Shown: positions 1 to 9,280, counted from the first letter of the stretch. The stretch is 10,479 bases of DNA from an uncultured Burkholderiales bacterium (GCA_903831925.1 CAIKZV010000345.1:1-10479); one strand, 5' to 3'. The notes: a model not told the origin generated them from the sequence alone. Program-made: numbers and translations.

Positions 1-1584
1 GCCCAGCTGATCCACGATCTGAAAAACTGCAATCCGCGCGCATCGATCTCGGTCAAGCTGGTCTCCGAAGTCGGTGTCGGCACGGTGGCCGCAGGCGTGG
101 CCAAAGCCAAGTCCGATCACATCACCATTGCCGGCCACGACGGCGGCACCGGTGCATCGCCCTGGTCGTCGATCAAGCACGCAGGATCGCCCTGGGAACT
201 GGGCCTGGCCGAGACCCAGCAGACGCTGGTGCTCAACCGTCTGCGCGGGCGTGTGCGCCTGCAGGCCGACGGCCAGATGAAGACCGGCCGCGACGTCGTG
301 ATCGGCGCGATTCTGGGCGCCGATGAATTCGGCTTCGCTACCGCGCCGCTGGTGGTCGAAGGCTGCATCATGATGCGCAAATGCCACCTCAACACCTGCC
401 CGGTGGGCGTGGCCACACAGGACCCGGTACTGCGCCGCAAATTTGCCGGCAAGCCGGAATATGTCGTCAACTACTTCTTCTTCGTGGCCGAAGAGGCCCG
501 CGCCCTGATGGCGCAACTCGGCATCCGCCGTTTCGACGACCTGATCGGCGCGACCCACCTGCTCGATACCCGTGCCGGCATCGCCCACTGGAAAGCGCGG
601 GGTCTCGACTTCTCGCGCATCTTCCATTCGCCGGCCATGCCGGCCGATGTGGCGCGCTATGCGGTCAGCACGCAAGACCACGGCCTTGACCGGGCGCTCG
701 ATCATCAGCTGATCGAGAAGTCGGCCAAGGCGCTTGAGAAGGGCGAGCCGGTCAGCTTCATCCTGCCGATCCGCAACGTCAACCGCACCGTGGGCGCGAT
801 GCTCTCGGGCGAGGTTGCCCGTCGCTATACCCATGCCGGCCTGCCCGACGACACCATCCATGCGCAGTTCAACGGCACGGCCGGCCAGAGCTTTGCGGCC
901 TTCCTGGCCCGCGGCATCACCTTCGATCTGGTGGGCGAGGCCAATGACTATGTCGGCAAAGGGCTGTCGGGCGGCTGCGTCATCGTTCGATGCGCCAATG
1001 ATTTCCGAGGCTACGGCCCCGAGCACATCATCGTCGGCAATACCGTGCTCTATGGCTCGACCGAGGGCGAGGCCTATTTCAATGGCGTGGCAGGCGAGCG
1101 CTTCGCGGTTCGCAATTCGGGCGCGATGGCGGTGGTCGAAGGCACCGGCGACCATGGCTGCGAATACATGACCGGCGGAACCGTCGTGGTGCTCGGTGGC
1201 ACGGGTCGCAACTTTGCGGCCGGCATGTCGGGCGGCGTGGCCTATGTCTGGGATGACGACGGCGAATTCCACCGCCGCTGCAACCCGGCGATGGTCAGCC
1301 TCGAGCCGGTCATGAGTATGGCCGAGCAGCAGGCCAAGGTGCCGACCGGTGTCTGGCATGCGGTCCGCCGCGGCGGTCAGGGCGAGGCCGACGAGGTGAT
1401 CCTCAAGCGCCTGGTCGAGACGCATTTCAAATCCACCGGCAGCATCCGGGCCCGCGAGATTCTGTCCGACTGGGCCAACCAGCGCGCCCGGTTCGTGAAG
1501 GTCTTCCCGAACGAATACCGGCGTGCGCTGGGCGAGATGGCGGCGGCTGCGGCCAAGACCAACGCCCGCGGCCAGCCGGCCTGA
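1..1584 (+). CDS. gltB: Glutamate synthase (NADPH) large subunit, 3' part
   Basis: The open frame enters from the left edge with no start, so only the last 527 residues are visible; complete GltB is roughly 1,500 residues. The large subunit makes glutamate from 2-oxoglutarate and glutamine-derived ammonia in the cytoplasm, with electrons from GltD. The FMN/2-oxoglutarate synthase domain is shown by the AGHDGGTGASPWSSIKHAG segment (133-189). The 3Fe-4S cluster motif follows, with its three cysteines at 364-366, 382-384 and 397-399 inside a CHLNTCPVGVATQ context. The glycine-repeat GXGXG beta-helix domain comes next (about 940-1250), with GLSGGCVIVR, YGSTEGEAYFNG and TGGTVVVLGGTGRN. The amidotransferase domain lies outside the window. 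The frame ends in TGA, 67 bases before gltD, in the usual gltBD order. Nothing visible is broken. Confidence 0.97.
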   Translation, partial: AQLIHDLKNCNPRASISVKLVSEVGVGTVAAGVAKAKSDHITIAGHDGGTGASPWSSIKHAGSPWELGLAETQQTLVLNRLRGRVRLQADGQMKTGRDVVIGAILGADEFGFATAPLVVEGCIMMRKCHLNTCPVGVATQDPVLRRKFAGKPEYVVNYFFFVAEEARALMAQLGIRRFDDLIGATHLLDTRAGIAHWKARGLDFSRIFHSPAMPADVARYAVSTQDHGLDRALDHQLIEKSAKALEKGEPVSFILPIRNVNRTVGAMLSGEVARRYTHAGLPDDTIHAQFNGTAGQSFAAFLARGITFDLVGEANDYVGKGLSGGCVIVRCANDFRGYGPEHIIVGNTVLYGSTEGEAYFNGVAGERFAVRNSGAMAVVEGTGDHGCEYMTGGTVVVLGGTGRNFAAGMSGGVAYVWDDDGEFHRRCNPAMVSLEPVMSMAEQQAKVPTGVWHAVRRGGQGEADEVILKRLVETHFKSTGSIRAREILSDWANQRARFVKVFPNEYRRALGEMAAAAAKTNARGQPA

Positions 1585-1651
1585 TTTGAAACGTCGCCGA
1601 AACGTCACTCATCACCACTCAGCACACCACTTCGCAACGAGAGCCGAGCAT

Positions 1652-3139
<1,488 letters not shown>

Positions 3140-3151
3140 CCTGCGCCCCGT

Positions 3152-3183
3152 TCAGGCGCGGCCGCACTGCCCGCCGCGCCTGA
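3152..3183 (+). terminator. Strong GC-rich hairpin after gltD, probable transcript end
   Basis: Twelve bases after the gltD stop, TCAGGCGCGGC (3152-3162) and GCCGCGCCTGA (3173-3183) form a perfect 11-base-pair stem around a 10-base loop. The position fits termination or 3'-end protection of the gltBD transcript. No run of T follows, so this is not a textbook intrinsic terminator. It may act with Rho or as an RNA-stabilising hairpin. The structure is seen directly; the function is inferred. Confidence 0.55.
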
Positions 3184-3202
3184 CCCGATCCGATCACGCT
3201 TC

Positions 3203-3236
3203 GCAGGCTCCTGCTTGTGCGGCAAGCCTCGGCTTG
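3203..3236. repeat. Cluster of three overlapping short palindromes
   Basis: Three perfect inverted repeats overlap here: GCAGG-CT-CCTGC (3203-3214), GCTTG-TGCGG-CAAGC (3213-3227) and CAAGCC-TC-GGCTTG (3223-3236). The second and third share the CAAGC arm, so as RNA hairpins they exclude each other. The last one overlaps the proposed -35 box at 3234. The cluster could be a protein binding site, part of the gltBD 3' end, or chance in GC-rich DNA. I cannot tell which. Confidence 0.4.
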
Positions 3237-3262
3237 ACCGACCCGCGAGCGCACCCCACAAT
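3234..3262 (+). promoter_or_regulatory. Candidate sigma70 promoter for the catabolic operon
   Basis: TTGACC (3234-3239, five of six consensus -35 bases) is followed after 17 bases by CACAAT (3257-3262, four of six consensus -10 bases). This would start transcription at about 3269, giving a leader of about 99 bases before the first ATG at 3368. Spacing is ideal and this is the best promoter-like pair I see in the gap. The call rests on consensus matching only. Confidence 0.45.
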
Positions 3263-3268
3263 CGCCGA

Positions 3269-3282
3269 ATACCAGACGGTAT
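3269..3282. promoter_or_regulatory. Candidate operator (perfect inverted repeat) for the TetR-family regulator
   Basis: ATACC-AGAC-GGTAT is a perfect inverted repeat with 5-base arms and a 4-base centre. It begins six bases after the proposed -10 box, so it covers the predicted transcription start. A repressor bound there would block RNA polymerase. TetR-family proteins bind short palindromes of this kind as dimers, and a TetR gene is the second gene of the operon. I found no second copy elsewhere in the window. Binding by this particular protein is an inference. Confidence 0.45.
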
Positions 3283-3367
3283 GGCTTTGCGCCGTCCGCC
3301 CCCGATCGATCGCAAGCCGGCGTATTGCAGGCCCGCCGCCCTCGACGATCACTGACGGAGACTCGAC

Positions 3368-4987
3368 ATGGACTGGGACACGCTGACGATCGGCGAGGCA
3401 CTGCGTCGCACGGCGAGTCAATTTCCGCAGCGCATCGCGCTGGTCGGCGCCGACCAGCGCATGAGCTTTGCCGAACTCGACCGCGCTGCCGACGAACTCG
3501 CCCACGGCCTGCGCTCGCTTGGTGTCGTTCGAGGCGACCAGGTGGCGCTCTGGATCACCAATAGCCCTGAATGGGTGATCTGCTGGATGGCCTGCGCCCG
3601 CCTCGGCGCGGTTCTGGTCACGGTCAACACCCGCTACAAGCCCGATGAGGTCGAGTACATCCTGCGCCAGTCGGATGCCCGCGTGCTGATCGCGATGGAC
3701 CGCTTCTGGGCGGTCGATTTCGCCGGCATGATCCGCGACCTGGTGCCCGAGCTTGCCGCCTGCACGCCGGGTGAGCTGCACAGCGCGCGTCTGCCGGCGC
3801 TGCGTGCGGTGGTGATGTGGGGTGCGGTGGATGAGCCCGGCACGACCCACCTGCAGGCGCTGCGAGCCGAGGGCGCACGCCGGATCGCGGCCGGCCAGAC
3901 GCTGGCGCCGGTCGATGCGGCCGATCCGGTGATCATCGTCTACACCTCGGGCACGACCGGCCATCCCAAGGGCGCGATGCACGGCCATATCGTGCTGCGC
4001 AATGCGGCCAATGTCGCCCGGGTCATGAACATCGTGCCGGGCGACGTGATCCTCGGTCACATGCCGCTCTATCACGTGGCCGGTGCCTTCACCGCCTGCA
4101 TCCCGACCATCCTGCTCGGCTGCACCCTGGTGACCTTGCCGCACTGGATTCCCGACGAAGCGCTCGAGACCATCGAGCGCGAGCGGGTGACGATCTTCGG
4201 CGGCATCCCGACTCATTTCATCGATTGCCTCGATTCGATCCGCCGCATCCCGCGCGACGTGTCGTGCCTGAAGTCGGCCTGGATCGGCGGCGCGCCGGTC
4301 ACCCCCGATGTGGCGATGGCCTCGCTCAACGAACTCGGCCTGCAGTCGCTGCAGGCGGTCTACGGCATGACAGAGACCACCGCCGCCACCGTGTTCAGCG
4401 AGGCCGATGCGCCACTCGAGATCCTGTGCGACAACAAGGGCCGGCCGATCGGCGAATTCGAGGTCGCGGTCTGCGATCCGGTCAGCGGCGCGCCGCTGCC
4501 GGTGGGCGAGGTCGGCGAGGTGAGGGTGCGTGGCCATCTGGTCATGCAGGGCTACTACAAGAACCCTCAGGCAACCGCCGAGGTCATCACCCCGGATGGC
4601 TGGTTTCGCACCGGCGATCTGGGCGTCTTCGATGCGGCCGGCTATCTCAAGATCACCGGGCGCCTCAAGGAGATGTTCATCGTCGGCGGCTCGAACGCCT
4701 ATCCGGCCGAAATCGAGCGTGTGCTGCAGGGCATGGCACAGATCAGGCAGGCGGTGGTGGTCGGTGTGCCCGATCGCCGGCTTGGCGAAGTGGGTTGTGC
4801 CTTCGTGCAGCTGCAGGAGGGCGAGACCTTGACCCGCGATGAACTCCTGCGCCATTGCAAGGCGGCCATGGCCGATTACAAGGTGCCGCGTCATGTCCAT
4901 TTCGTGGTGGATTTTCCGCGCACCACCACCGGCAAGATCCAGCGCTTCGTGCTCCAGAAGCAGGCCCGCGATCAGCTTGCCGCCTGA
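3368..4987 (+). CDS. AMP-forming acyl-CoA synthetase 1 (ANL superfamily)
   Basis: This 539-residue enzyme is predicted to activate a carboxylic acid with ATP to an acyl-AMP and then form its CoA thioester in the cytoplasm. The start is well supported: GGAG (3357-3360) lies 7 bases before the ATG. Superfamily motifs appear in order: the phosphate-binding loop YTSGTTGHPKG (192-202), YGMTE (332-336), GWFRTGD (411-417) and GRLKEMFIVGGSNAYPAEIE (431-450). The C-terminal catalytic lysine is K523 in TTTGKIQR. Length is typical for medium- or long-chain fatty-acyl or aryl-acyl ligases, but the substrate cannot be assigned. It is the first gene of the operon, behind the candidate promoter and operator, and is followed after 63 bases by the TetR gene. 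It differs clearly from the second ligase at 5655, so the two probably act on different acids or at different steps. Confidence 0.92.
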   Translation: MDWDTLTIGEALRRTASQFPQRIALVGADQRMSFAELDRAADELAHGLRSLGVVRGDQVALWITNSPEWVICWMACARLGAVLVTVNTRYKPDEVEYILRQSDARVLIAMDRFWAVDFAGMIRDLVPELAACTPGELHSARLPALRAVVMWGAVDEPGTTHLQALRAEGARRIAAGQTLAPVDAADPVIIVYTSGTTGHPKGAMHGHIVLRNAANVARVMNIVPGDVILGHMPLYHVAGAFTACIPTILLGCTLVTLPHWIPDEALETIERERVTIFGGIPTHFIDCLDSIRRIPRDVSCLKSAWIGGAPVTPDVAMASLNELGLQSLQAVYGMTETTAATVFSEADAPLEILCDNKGRPIGEFEVAVCDPVSGAPLPVGEVGEVRVRGHLVMQGYYKNPQATAEVITPDGWFRTGDLGVFDAAGYLKITGRLKEMFIVGGSNAYPAEIERVLQGMAQIRQAVVVGVPDRRLGEVGCAFVQLQEGETLTRDELLRHCKAAMADYKVPRHVHFVVDFPRTTTGKIQRFVLQKQARDQLAA

Positions 4988-5050
4988 GCCCTCACTGACA
5001 CAATCAGCGACACGCCCACCCTTCCATCCACCGCCCCAACGCCTGCCAGC

Positions 5051-5653
5051 ATGACCATCAGCGACGAGATCAAGACTGTCCGAAAGGAACTCATCCTCGA
5101 GCATGCCGAGCGACTGTTCTACGCGCACGGCTATCGCGGCACCAGCATGGACACGGTTGCCGAGGCACTCTCGGTGACCAAGCCGGTGCTCTATGCGGTC
5201 TACGATCGCAAGCTCGACATCCTGATCGACATTTCGCTGCGGGCGCTCAACCGCTCGCTCGATGCCCTGCAGCAGGCGCGCCAGGCCGGCGGCAATCCCG
5301 TCGATCAGCTGCGTCTGTTTGCCCATCGCTTCACCGAGGCTGTGATCCGGCATCAGGCCGGCTCGGCGGTCTTCTTTCGCGAAGAAGCCTTCATTCCGCC
5401 TGAGGCCACCCGCGAGATCAACCAGCTCAAGGGCCGCTTCGACGCCGACCTGGCCGCGCTGATCGACGCCGGCGTGGCCACCGGCGAATTCAAGGTCGAC
5501 GACGTGCGCACCGCCTCGCTCGCGATCGGCGGCATGATCAGCTGGATCTACGTCTGGTATCGGCAGGACGGACGTCTGACGCCCGAGGCGATCGGTGATC
5601 GCATGGCGACCTACACATTGCGGCTGGTGGGTGCACCGGCAGGGAGTGTCTGA
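5051..5653 (+). CDS. TetR/AcrR-family transcriptional regulator
   Basis: This 200-residue protein has the length and layout of a TetR-family repressor. An N-terminal helix-turn-helix lies at about residues 14-60, with core GYRGTSMDTVAEALSVTKP followed by VLYAVYDRKLDIL. The C-terminal half is helical and would bind a small ligand. The window shows no clear Shine-Dalgarno sequence before the ATG; the start is chosen because the DNA-binding domain begins just after it. The gene lies between the two CoA ligases and ends one base before the second one starts, so it is very likely co-transcribed and self-controlled. The inducer is probably a pathway intermediate, perhaps an acyl-CoA, but this is inferred from context. 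The candidate operator is at 3269-3282. The 63-base gap before the gene (4988-5050) shows no convincing promoter. Confidence 0.93.
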   Translation: MTISDEIKTVRKELILEHAERLFYAHGYRGTSMDTVAEALSVTKPVLYAVYDRKLDILIDISLRALNRSLDALQQARQAGGNPVDQLRLFAHRFTEAVIRHQAGSAVFFREEAFIPPEATREINQLKGRFDADLAALIDAGVATGEFKVDDVRTASLAIGGMISWIYVWYRQDGRLTPEAIGDRMATYTLRLVGAPAGSV

Positions 5654-5654
5654 C

Positions 5655-7331
5655 ATGAGTGGAATTGCCACATCGCCCTTCGAGGTGTTGCCCGGCCCGC
5701 AGCGCGCGCCGACCACCGACCCGCGCGTGCCGGCCCGCGACCGGGTGGTCACCCGTGACCTGATGGACCGTTTTGAGCGCGAGTGCCCGGACAAGATCTA
5801 TATCGAGTTCGGTGACAACGGCGAGCAATGGACCTATCGCGACTTGCGAACGATGGTCATCCAGACCGCGATCGGACTGCAGCAGCTCGGCGTGTCGCAG
5901 GGCGATCATGTCCTGGTCTGGATGCCCAACAGTCGCGAGCATTTGCGGGTGTTCTTCGCGATCAATTACCTCGGCGCAGTCTTCGTGCCGATCAATACCG
6001 CCTACAAGGGCGCGGTGCTCGCGCATGTGATCGACAACGCCGATGCCAGGCTTGCGATCGTGCATGCCGATCTGGCGCCCCGACTCGAGGACGTGCCGCT
6101 GGCTTCGCTCAAGGCGGCGGTGGTGGTCGGCGAGCGCAGGCCCTGCCCGGGTCTTCAGACCCATTTCTATGCCGATGTGCTGCTGCCGAAAAGCGGCACG
6201 CTTGCGCCGCTGACACGTCCGATCGAGCCCTGGGATCCGCAGTCGATCATCTACACCTCCGGCACCACCGGGCCCTCCAAGGGCGTGCTCTCGTCCTATC
6301 TGCACATCTACACCAATGCCGGCCCCGAGACCTGGACCTGCGTGACCGGTGAAGACCGCTTCCTGGTCAACATGCCGCTCTTTCACATCGGTGGCATGGG
6401 CGTGGTCTTCGTGATGTTCGTGCGCGGCGGCTCGGTGTCCTTCATCGAGCGATTCGACACCGCGACCTTCCTCGACACCGTGCGCCGCACGAAGACCACC
6501 GCCACCTTCCTGCTGGGTGTGATGGCGAGCTTTCTCGAAAAGTTGCCCGAGCGCGCCGATGATGCCGACACGCCCCTGCGGTTGGTCTTCATGGTGCCGC
6601 TGGCCGGCGATATCGCGGCGTTTTCGAAGCGATTCGGCTGCGAGGTCTACACCATCTTCAACATGACCGAGATCTCGACGCCGATCATCTCCGAGCCCAA
6701 TCCGCTGGTGCGCGGCACCTGCGGCAAGCAGCGCACAGGTGTCGATGTGCGGCTGGTTGATGGCAACGACTGCGAGGTGCCGATCGGCACGGTGGGCGAG
6801 ATGCTGGTGCGCACCGACCGGCCCTGGGGCATGAACAGCGGCTACTACAAGAATCCGTCGGCCACTGCCGCGGCCTGGCGCAACGGCTGGTTTCACACCG
6901 GCGATGCCTTTCGCAAGGATGCCGAGGGCTACTACTACTTCGTCGATCGCATCAAGGACGCCATCCGCCGTCGCGGCGAAAACATCTCGTCCTTCGAGGT
7001 CGAGGCCGATGTGCTCGCCCATCCCGCGGTTCGCGAAGTCGCGGCCATCGGCGTGCCCAACGAGATGAGCGAGGAAGATGTGCTGGTGGTGGTTGCGCCG
7101 GTCGAGGGTCATCTGATCGACCCGGCAGCCCTGCTCGATTTTCTGCGCCCTCGCATGGCGCACTTCATGATCCCGCGCTATGTGCGGGTCCTGCCCGAAC
7201 TGCCCAAGACCGCGACCAGCAAGGTCATGAAACACGAACTGCGTCAGCAGGGCGTGACCGCCGATACCTGGGACCGCGAAGCCGCGGGTATCCAGGTCAA
7301 GTCCGACCGATTTTCAGGGAACCCGACATGA
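5655..7331 (+). CDS. AMP-forming acyl-CoA synthetase 2 (CaiC-like ATP-dependent acyl-CoA ligase)
   Basis: This 558-residue ANL enzyme is predicted to make a CoA thioester from a carboxylic acid with ATP. The ATG at 5655 is chosen because AGGGAG (5641-5646) sits 8 bases before it. The frame also runs upstream inside the TetR gene, but that part has no fitting start. Motifs: YTSGTTGPSKG (200-210), FNMTE (335-339, in place of the commoner YGMTE), GWFHTGD (411-417), DRIKDAIRRRGENISSFEVE (431-450) and the catalytic lysine K523 in TATSKVMK. The RRRGENISS block resembles the crotonobetaine/carnitine-CoA ligase branch as I recall it, but carnitine metabolism is not supported by the neighbours. Its start is one base after the TetR stop, and its TGA overlaps the next ATG by 4 bases, which points to coupled translation with the monooxygenase. 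The true substrate is unknown. Confidence 0.92.
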   Translation: MSGIATSPFEVLPGPQRAPTTDPRVPARDRVVTRDLMDRFERECPDKIYIEFGDNGEQWTYRDLRTMVIQTAIGLQQLGVSQGDHVLVWMPNSREHLRVFFAINYLGAVFVPINTAYKGAVLAHVIDNADARLAIVHADLAPRLEDVPLASLKAAVVVGERRPCPGLQTHFYADVLLPKSGTLAPLTRPIEPWDPQSIIYTSGTTGPSKGVLSSYLHIYTNAGPETWTCVTGEDRFLVNMPLFHIGGMGVVFVMFVRGGSVSFIERFDTATFLDTVRRTKTTATFLLGVMASFLEKLPERADDADTPLRLVFMVPLAGDIAAFSKRFGCEVYTIFNMTEISTPIISEPNPLVRGTCGKQRTGVDVRLVDGNDCEVPIGTVGEMLVRTDRPWGMNSGYYKNPSATAAAWRNGWFHTGDAFRKDAEGYYYFVDRIKDAIRRRGENISSFEVEADVLAHPAVREVAAIGVPNEMSEEDVLVVVAPVEGHLIDPAALLDFLRPRMAHFMIPRYVRVLPELPKTATSKVMKHELRQQGVTADTWDREAAGIQVKSDRFSGNPT

Positions 7332-9280
7332 ACGACATCCAACGCGACATCGCACTGAAGGAGGCGTCGGTCCCGACGCTGCTGATGTGCCTGGCCCAGA
7401 TCACCCGCGACCCGAAGTGGCTGCAGGATCCTTTCCTGCCCAAGCGCGACATCTCGATTTTCGCCGAGCCCAGTGGCGGCCTGTCGCCGCAGGTCCAGCA
7501 GGTCATCCGCGACAGCCTGGCCACCGTGCTCGATGAGCTCGACAGCGGCGCCCGCAGCCTGCCGCCGCCGCCCACCGAGGCCGAGCTGGTCGAGATGATG
7601 AGCGTGTGCCTGGGTGAGCGCGTACCTGCCGAGTACGCGCCGATGGCGCTTGAAGAAATGGGCTTTCGCGACCGGCGCGTCGACTGGCGCACGCCGCGCC
7701 CGCCGGCTCGCCTGGCCGACTTCAAGGTGCTGGTGATCGGTGCCGGCTTCACCGGTCTGTGCGCGGCCTGGCGCTTCAAGCAGATGGGGCTCGCCTTCGA
7801 AGTGGTCGACAAGAATCCCGAGGTTGGCGGCACCTGGTTCGAGAACAACTACCCCGAGGCCGGCGTCGATACGCCGAACCACTTCTATTCGTATTCGTTT
7901 GCGCCCAACCTCGACTGGAGCAGCAACTACTCCAAGCGCGACGAGATGCTCGACTATCAGCGCAAGATTGCGGCCGACCTCGATCTGCGCCGATATATCG
8001 AGCTCGGTGTCGAGGTGATCTCGATGCATTGGCACGACGACACCCGCCGCTGGGAAGTCACCACCCGCGAGGCCGACGGCAGTCTGCGCACGCGCTGGGC
8101 CGATGCGGTGGTCACTGCAATGGGCTTTCTGAACATCCCCAAACTTGGCGCCATCAAGGGCATCGAGACCTTCCCCGGCCCGTCCTGGCATTCGGCGCGC
8201 TGGCGCACCGATGTGCCGCTCGCCGGCAAACGGATCGGCGTGATCGGCACCGGCGCAAGCGCGATGCAGTTTCTGCGCACGGTGGCGCAAGAGGCCGCCC
8301 AGGTGACCATCTTCCAGCGTTCGGCGCAGTGGGCGCGACCGCCGCAGGACTATCACGGCACGGTCAGTACCGAATCGAAGTGGCTGCTCGAGCACATCCC
8401 CTACTACTACGCCTGGTATCGCTTCGGTCTGATGTGGCGCTTTGGTGATGGGCTGCTGCCCACCGTGCGGCGCGACCCCAACTGGGCCACGCCCGAGCGC
8501 TCGATGAACTACCGCAACGACCGTCAGCGCCAGCAGCTCACCGACTACCTGCTCGGTCAGCTCGAGGGCCGTCCCGACCTGATCGAGAAATGCCTGCCCG
8601 ACTACCCGCCCTACGGCAAACGCATCCTGATCGACAACGGCTGGTATCAGTCATTGCGCCGTCCTAATGTCGAGCTGGTCACCGAGGCGGTCGACCATGT
8701 CGAGGGCAGCGTGATCGTCGATGCCAGCGGTCGTCGCCACGAGGTCGATGTGATCCTGATGGCCACCGGCTTTGAGCCGGGCAAGATGCTGTGGCCGATC
8801 GAGATCCATGGCCGCGACGGTGTGCTGATGTCGCAGGTCAATCCGCATGACGATCCGCGCGCCCACCTTGGCCTGACCGTGCCGGGCTTTCCGAACCTGT
8901 TCGTGACCACCGGCCCGAATACCGGTCTGGCCCACGGCGGCAGCGCGATTTTTGTGGCCGAACTGCAGGTGCGCTATGTCTGCGCCATGCTGCGCGAGAT
9001 GATCGAAGGCGGTCTGAGTTCGGTCGAGGTCAAAAAGCCGGTGCACGACGATTACAACCAGCGGGTCGATGCCGAACATGCCGAGCTGGTCTGGACGCAT
9101 CCGGGCATGCGCAACTGGTATCGCAATGCGCAGGGCAGGGTGTTTGCGGTGATGCCCTGGCGCCTGGTCGATTACTGGCGCATGACCCAGCAACCCGACC
9201 TCAGTGAATTCGACCTCATTAAATTCGACATCACTGAGTCCGATACCAGCGAAGTCGACACCGGCGAGGTGAACGCATGA
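7328..9280 (+). CDS. Baeyer-Villiger-type flavin monooxygenase, 4-hydroxyacetophenone monooxygenase-like
   Basis: The 650-residue protein is predicted to use FAD, NADPH and O2 to insert an oxygen next to a ketone, giving an ester or lactone. AGGGA (7316-7320) precedes the ATG, which overlaps the upstream stop as ATGA. An extension of about 130 residues comes before the first Rossmann fold, as in 4-hydroxyacetophenone monooxygenase (about 640 residues), and not as in the shorter cyclohexanone type. Motifs: FAD site GAGFTG (138-143), GGTW with YPEAGVD (167-181) matching the long Baeyer-Villiger motif, FPGPSWHSARW (282-292) fitting FxGxxxHxxxW, NADPH site GTGASA (307-312), ATGF (479-482) and GPNTGLAHGGS (529-539). 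The usual P or D after the fingerprint tryptophan is R293. Residues 625-649 are five tandem acidic pentapeptides. It overlaps the next gene by 4 bases. The substrate is unknown; a flavin-containing N- or S-oxygenase is less likely. Confidence 0.9.
   Translation: MNDIQRDIALKEASVPTLLMCLAQITRDPKWLQDPFLPKRDISIFAEPSGGLSPQVQQVIRDSLATVLDELDSGARSLPPPPTEAELVEMMSVCLGERVPAEYAPMALEEMGFRDRRVDWRTPRPPARLADFKVLVIGAGFTGLCAAWRFKQMGLAFEVVDKNPEVGGTWFENNYPEAGVDTPNHFYSYSFAPNLDWSSNYSKRDEMLDYQRKIAADLDLRRYIELGVEVISMHWHDDTRRWEVTTREADGSLRTRWADAVVTAMGFLNIPKLGAIKGIETFPGPSWHSARWRTDVPLAGKRIGVIGTGASAMQFLRTVAQEAAQVTIFQRSAQWARPPQDYHGTVSTESKWLLEHIPYYYAWYRFGLMWRFGDGLLPTVRRDPNWATPERSMNYRNDRQRQQLTDYLLGQLEGRPDLIEKCLPDYPPYGKRILIDNGWYQSLRRPNVELVTEAVDHVEGSVIVDASGRRHEVDVILMATGFEPGKMLWPIEIHGRDGVLMSQVNPHDDPRAHLGLTVPGFPNLFVTTGPNTGLAHGGSAIFVAELQVRYVCAMLREMIEGGLSSVEVKKPVHDDYNQRVDAEHAELVWTHPGMRNWYRNAQGRVFAVMPWRLVDYWRMTQQPDLSEFDLIKFDITESDTSEVDTGEVNA
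9200..9274 (+). repeat. Five-unit 15-base tandem repeat encoding C-terminal pentapeptides
   Basis: The last codons of the monooxygenase are five degenerate 15-base units reading LSEFD, LIKFD, ITESD, TSEVD and TGEVN. The first two units match at 13 of 15 bases; later units diverge progressively. The fifth unit contains GAGGTGA (9265-9271), the ribosome binding site for the next gene's ATG at 9277. The repeat lies beyond the conserved enzyme core, which ends around residue 620, and looks like a local duplication product kept in frame. Confidence 0.8.

Noticed and set aside
1523..1651. Upstream extension of gltD overlapping the end of gltB
   Set aside because: The frame is open but the extension is Arg-rich and unlike GltD. 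The family N-terminus MGKVTGFLE begins at 1652.
3194..5794. Very long open frame on the - strand (866 codons) opposite the first ligase and the TetR gene
   Set aside because: It is antisense to two genes with clear family motifs. Its translation is dominated by H, R, D, A and G with no recognisable domain, as expected of the complement of high-GC coding DNA.
5538..7235. Long - strand open frame (565 codons) opposite the second ligase
   Set aside because: It mirrors a well-supported ligase, is rich in H/R/D/G, and shows no domain or credible ribosome binding site.
7244..8395. - strand open frame (383 codons) opposite the monooxygenase
   Set aside because: It is antisense to the FAD and NADPH motifs of the monooxygenase and has shadow composition.
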